Below, one piece after another: positions 6,005 to 7,044 of a stretch of 7,044 nt of DNA. The DNA lies in contig JAFGOO010000097.1 in assembly GCA_016926455.1 (NCBI GenBank), positions 1 through 7,044 on the forward strand. Reading direction: 5' to 3'. The stretch's first letter is position 1. Each line of letters opens with the position of its first letter. The notes beneath the pieces were generated by a model. The model worked only from the letters and a program-made list of their open reading frames with translations. It did not search any database and was not told where the DNA came from. A program made the translations under genes and the position numbers. The stretch is from Methanosarcinaceae archaeon. Its GTDB lineage: Archaea > Halobacteriota > Methanosarcinia > Methanosarcinales > Methanosarcinaceae.

Positions 6005-6124
6005 TGGGACGTAGGGGTAGATAGTAGCTGTGGTCTTGTTATGGACAAAGACTACAATGTTGCTATCAACATTCTCAAATTGGGGTTGCAATCTGTCGGT
6101 ATTAAATCCGTAGAAGCCCACTAA
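6005..6124 (+). pseudogene. tnpB (IS200/IS605 family OrfB) C-terminal remnant
   Basis: From the codon after the CBS-gene stop to the TAA at 6122-6124 the same frame reads 39 residues, including DSSCGLVMDKDYNVAINIL and then KLGLQSVGIKSVEAH. The C-G-x3-D-x-D-x-N-x-A-x-N-I-L pattern is the signature of the second half of the TnpB zinc finger and the last RuvC-type acidic segment, just before the TnpB C-terminal tail. Everything upstream (helical domain, most of RuvC, first Cys pair) is absent, there is no plausible start, and the fragment ends inside the element's right-end hairpin. It is a dead remnant, not a gene. It differs in tail and hairpin sequence from the relic at 5187-5281, so it seems to come from a different element copy or subtype. 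Family recognition is firm; the 5' boundary is not defined. Confidence 0.85.
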
Positions 6125-6146
6125 ATATAGTAGTGGGAGAAATCAC
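6113..6146. repeat. Right-end hairpin of the tnpB remnant
   Basis: GAAG followed by CCCACTA (6117-6123), a 7-nt loop, TAGTGGG (6131-6137) and then AGAAATCAC ending at 6146. The layout (GAAG, hairpin, GGAG-like step, TCAC) parallels the end of the other relic at 5250-5281, and hairpins of this kind are bound by the TnpA transposase at IS200/IS605 right ends and form the scaffold end of TnpB guide RNAs. Stem and layout are seen; the boundary at TCAC is inferred from the shared ending. Confidence 0.65.
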
Positions 6147-6202
6147 GATTAGTCGATTGATTTATGCTCAAACAGGAGTGGAAGATTGTTAGGACCATGT
6201 GG
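6147..6202. other. Convergent intergenic spacer
   Basis: A 56-bp AT-rich gap between the tnpB relic (+) and the sfsA stop (-). It holds no gene. GACC-ATGT-GGTC at 6193-6204 can form a 4-bp stem at the sfsA stop, too weak to call a terminator. Confidence 0.5.
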
Positions 6203-6982
6203 TCAGTGTTCGCACAATGGTATCTGTGAGTTATAGTACAGCTTCTCATCTTCATAACTGAATACCATTGGACATATCAGAACTCCCTTTTCCACAGCCT
6301 TCCCAAAAGTTTCCGCAAAAGCTGGATCAATCTCGCGGTTTGGTTTAAAACACTCGACATCATTTCTGAACACCAGTATAAGGGCCATGCTGGAATCCCC
6401 GTATTCAACAGCCTTTATCAGTTCTTCAACGTGCCTTTTTCCACGTAGAGTGGGTGCATCGGGAAAGAGAGCCACATTATCTTTAACCAGTGTGCAACCC
6501 TTTACCTCCACCCATATCCGCTCTTCTCCTTTCCCTAGAAGAAAATCTAGCCTGCTACTGCCAAAATTCTGCTCTGGTTTTATCGTATCAATATTTTTCA
6601 AAGGTGATAGCAAACCCTTTCTCAACACCCATTCGGCTATTTTTCTATGGTAAGCAGAATTTACCAGAACCCAGATATCCCCTACCTTTCCGGCTACTAA
6701 GTCCCATTTGGTTTTTCTTTTCCCATTTTCCGACCTTCTCAAAAGGACACTGTTGCCGGCGTAAAGTATCTCTTTGAGTCTTCCAGGGTCATGTATGTGA
6801 ACCTTTTCTCCTTTGAGATTCATTGGACCAACAACATCAACAGTCCCCAAGAACCTGTTATCCCTTGATACAAATATCGCTTCTGCATCCCAAGGAATAT
6901 CAAGAACGAATTTTTTTTTGCTGTGTTGCATAACCCTAACCTGAGTGAGTTCCTTATCTAGTTTTTTGCTACGCTTCTCCAT
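6203..6982 (-). CDS. sfsA: SfsA family protein (sugar fermentation stimulation protein homologue)
   Basis: A 259-residue soluble protein of the SfsA family, named after an E. coli gene linked to maltose metabolism; biochemical function is not settled. Family landmarks: HIHDPGRLKEIL (62-73, the H-x-(N/D)-PGR motif), SSRLDFLL (142-149), WVEVKGCTLV (157-166), ALFPDAPTLRGKRHVEEL (171-188) and the C-terminal ...IDPAFAETF. D146 with E159-x-K161 matches the D-(x)n-ExK layout of the PD-(D/E)xK nuclease fold, so a nucleic-acid-related activity is plausible. The ATG at 6980-6982 is the first in-frame start, with an in-frame TGA just upstream, and gives about 20-25 residues more than typical homologues. 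An alternative ATG at 6929-6931 (Met18) would give 242 residues; neither has a strong ribosome site. Nine consecutive A in the coding strand (6911-6919) encode KKK near the N-terminus. The gene faces the CBS gene, and its upstream neighbour is outside the window. Confidence 0.92.
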   Translation of the reverse strand: MEKRSKKLDKELTQVRVMQHSKKKFVLDIPWDAEAIFVSRDNRFLGTVDVVGPMNLKGEKVHIHDPGRLKEILYAGNSVLLRRSENGKRKTKWDLVAGKVGDIWVLVNSAYHRKIAEWVLRKGLLSPLKNIDTIKPEQNFGSSRLDFLLGKGEERIWVEVKGCTLVKDNVALFPDAPTLRGKRHVEELIKAVEYGDSSMALILVFRNDVECFKPNREIDPAFAETFGKAVEKGVLICPMVFSYEDEKLYYNSQIPLCEH

Positions 6983-7044
6983 ATTGTTTCATCGTTTTGT
7001 ACGCCCAAAACTTCATTTTAACTTCTTGTATCATTCCATTTTCG
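6983..7044 (-). other. Partial upstream region of sfsA
   Basis: Sixty-two bases before the sfsA start on the minus strand. It is AT-rich, but no convincing TATA box or Shine-Dalgarno sequence is visible. The promoter may lie beyond the window edge. Confidence 0.4.

Noticed and set aside
5879..6121. Minus-strand ORF (80 codons) across the CBS 3' end and tnpB remnant
   Set aside because: The plus strand explains both halves; the reverse reading has no motif or expression signal.
1..7044. CRISPR array, tRNA or rRNA genes, origin or phage genes
   Set aside because: No regularly spaced direct repeats, cloverleaf sequence, rRNA-like block or phage structural motif was found on either strand.

Overview
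The window looks like a piece of a mesophilic euryarchaeal chromosome of moderate, roughly 42%, GC. A methanogen of the Methanosarcinales type is my best guess; the genus cannot be fixed from this sequence. The pointers to archaea are an archaeal/eukaryal-type tryptophanyl-tRNA synthetase, an archaeal PheRS alpha chain with N-terminal winged-helix domains, AT-rich TATA boxes (TTATATAT-like) before the genes, a CBS-plus-zinc-ribbon protein of a kind common in methanogens, and an archaeal SfsA homologue.

Layout. Bases 1-1434 (+) are the 3' three quarters of a GTP-dependent phosphoenolpyruvate carboxykinase, cut by the window edge. Bases 1435-1690 are an AT-rich spacer with two TATA-like boxes and a possible 28-codon leader ORF (1602-1688) that stops 2 nt before the next gene. 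Bases 1691-2131 (+) encode a four-helix membrane protein of the PsiE type. After a 138-bp promoter region come trpS (2270-3568, +) and, 41 bp on, pheS (3610-5088, +). This is a small tRNA-charging cluster with a probable extra promoter between the genes; pheT is not in the window. Bases 5089-5395 hold a T-run terminator, a perfect inverted repeat, the decayed right end of an IS200/IS605-type tnpB element, and a well-formed promoter and RBS for a two-CBS-domain zinc-ribbon protein (5396-6004, +). Directly after it, in the same frame, lies a second tnpB remnant (6005-6124) followed by its right-end hairpin (to about 6146). The convergent sfsA (6203-6982, -) closes the window.

How the parts fit. 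PEPCK belongs to central carbon metabolism (PEP/oxaloacetate), and trpS and pheS supply aromatic aminoacyl-tRNAs. The CBS protein is probably a nucleotide-sensing regulator, and PsiE and SfsA have poorly defined roles. No complete mobile or defence system is visible. The least ordinary stretch is 5100-6150, where a single regulatory-looking gene with a palindrome near its predicted transcription start sits between two independent tnpB right-end relics. Other points of note are the possible leader ORF before the PsiE-type gene, and a C-terminal cysteine set in TrpRS spaced almost as in the [4Fe-4S] TrpRS of Thermotoga.
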